Assembly: GCA_947036575.1 (NCBI GenBank)
Contig: CAMQSH010000003.1
Coordinates: 1-32,547 of the forward strand
From: an uncultured Brevinema sp.
GTDB lineage: Bacteria; Spirochaetota; Brevinematia; Brevinematales; Brevinemataceae
Length of the DNA stretch: 32,547 bases
Direction of reading: 5' to 3'
Shown: one piece after another, positions 32,177 to 32,547 of the stretch
Numbering within the stretch: the first letter of the stretch is position 1
Layout of the letters: every line of letters begins with the position of its first letter
The notes under the pieces: model-generated
What the model was told of the DNA's origin: nothing
Database searches by the model: none
The model's input: only the letters and a program-made list of their open reading frames with translations
Position numbers and translations under genes: made by a program

Positions 32177-32547
32177 ATGAAATTAAGTTTATTATTACTA
32201 TTGTTATTGGGAAGTATTAATCTTTCTTATGGAGTAGAGTCAGAAGAGTCTTTAGAACAATTACAAATGGCTATTACAGAAGGGAATTTGGATCAAGTAA
32301 AAATACTGTTTGATAGTGGGATCGATTTACAAGTAGTGATTGAGCGTAGAGATATAACATCTTTACATTTTGCTGTTCAAGAAAAACAGTTGGAAGTAGT
32401 AAAATATTTAGTAGATAGAGGTGCTGATGTTAATGCTTTGGCAGATGAAAAAGCAACACCACTTCATTTTGCTGCTAATGATGGAGAGTTAGATATTGTA
32501 AGATATCTTATTGATAATAAAGCAAATGTTAATGCTCAAACTATTCA
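32177..32547 (+). CDS. exported ankyrin-repeat protein (partial, runs off the window)
   Basis: ATG 32177 follows GAGAGGAT. The first 123 codons encode a signal peptide (MKLSLLLLLLLGSINLSYG, cleavage about residue 19) and then at least three ankyrin units (LQMAITEGNLDQVKILFDSG; TSLHFAVQEKQLEVVKYLVD; TPLHFAANDGELDIVRYLID). No lipobox cysteine is seen, so it is periplasmic or secreted. The gene continues beyond base 32547. Together with the genes at 6255 and 6578 and the broken gene at 31830, this is the fourth ankyrin locus in the window. Confidence 0.85.
   Translation, partial: MKLSLLLLLLLGSINLSYGVESEESLEQLQMAITEGNLDQVKILFDSGIDLQVVIERRDITSLHFAVQEKQLEVVKYLVDRGADVNALADEKATPLHFAANDGELDIVRYLIDNKANVNAQTI

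Overview
The window is AT-rich DNA (about 30% G+C by eye) from a diderm bacterium. Evidence for the envelope is a signal-peptide beta-barrel protein at 4114-4770 and two lipobox proteins. The small genes, DUF2225 protein, TlyC/CorC-like CBS protein, TPR and ankyrin proteins and PTS sugar uptake suggest a host-associated spirochaete (Brachyspira- or Brevinema-like). That assignment is an inference and no rRNA is present to test it. Promoters are strikingly canonical (TTGACA-17-TATAAT type). Most transcription units end in intrinsic terminators, several sharing one sequence pattern.

Region 1 (1-6250) is carbohydrate uptake: 6-phospho-alpha-glucosidase (glvA/malA type) with a maltose-type PTS EIICB, a divergently placed operator-like inverted repeat, a GntR/UTRA regulator, a beta-barrel outer membrane protein, and a divergent orphan Lac/cellobiose-family EIIC. 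The last two share a promoter region built on a 22-bp-arm palindrome. Region 2 (6250-13100) holds an ankyrin lipoprotein and a small ankyrin protein, a decayed alpha/beta hydrolase that lost its nucleophile elbow by deletion at a 12-bp direct repeat, brnQ, a BI-1/YccA membrane protein, a frameshifted remnant, and a TPR-DUF4261 protein. Region 3 (13200-18800) has an exported flavin reductase lipoprotein, a predicted secreted HNH nuclease with odd composition, and a dnaN-CBS-surE operon.

Region 4 (18800-24000) is an operon of DUF2225 protein, exported TPR protein and a fusion of an ATP-grasp ligase to a Cys-cluster FMN alpha-hydroxy-acid dehydrogenase; the fusion is the best candidate here for undescribed chemistry. 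Region 5 (24150-29460) is uppP-ftsK, the FtsK carrying a huge acidic linker. Region 6 (29460-32547) has a 53-aa protein, about 770 bp of non-coding DNA full of inverted repeats (a MITE-like element with a possible three-way-junction RNA), a multi-pass membrane protein, a broken ankyrin gene and the start of an exported ankyrin gene running off the end.

A leader motif (ATAAGAA, then a YCAC...GTGG stem, then TTCTAAAGG just before the start codon) recurs upstream of three unrelated envelope genes and may be a shared post-transcriptional control element. Three broken genes within 32 kb point to ongoing gene decay, although the A-run frameshifts could partly be sequencing errors.
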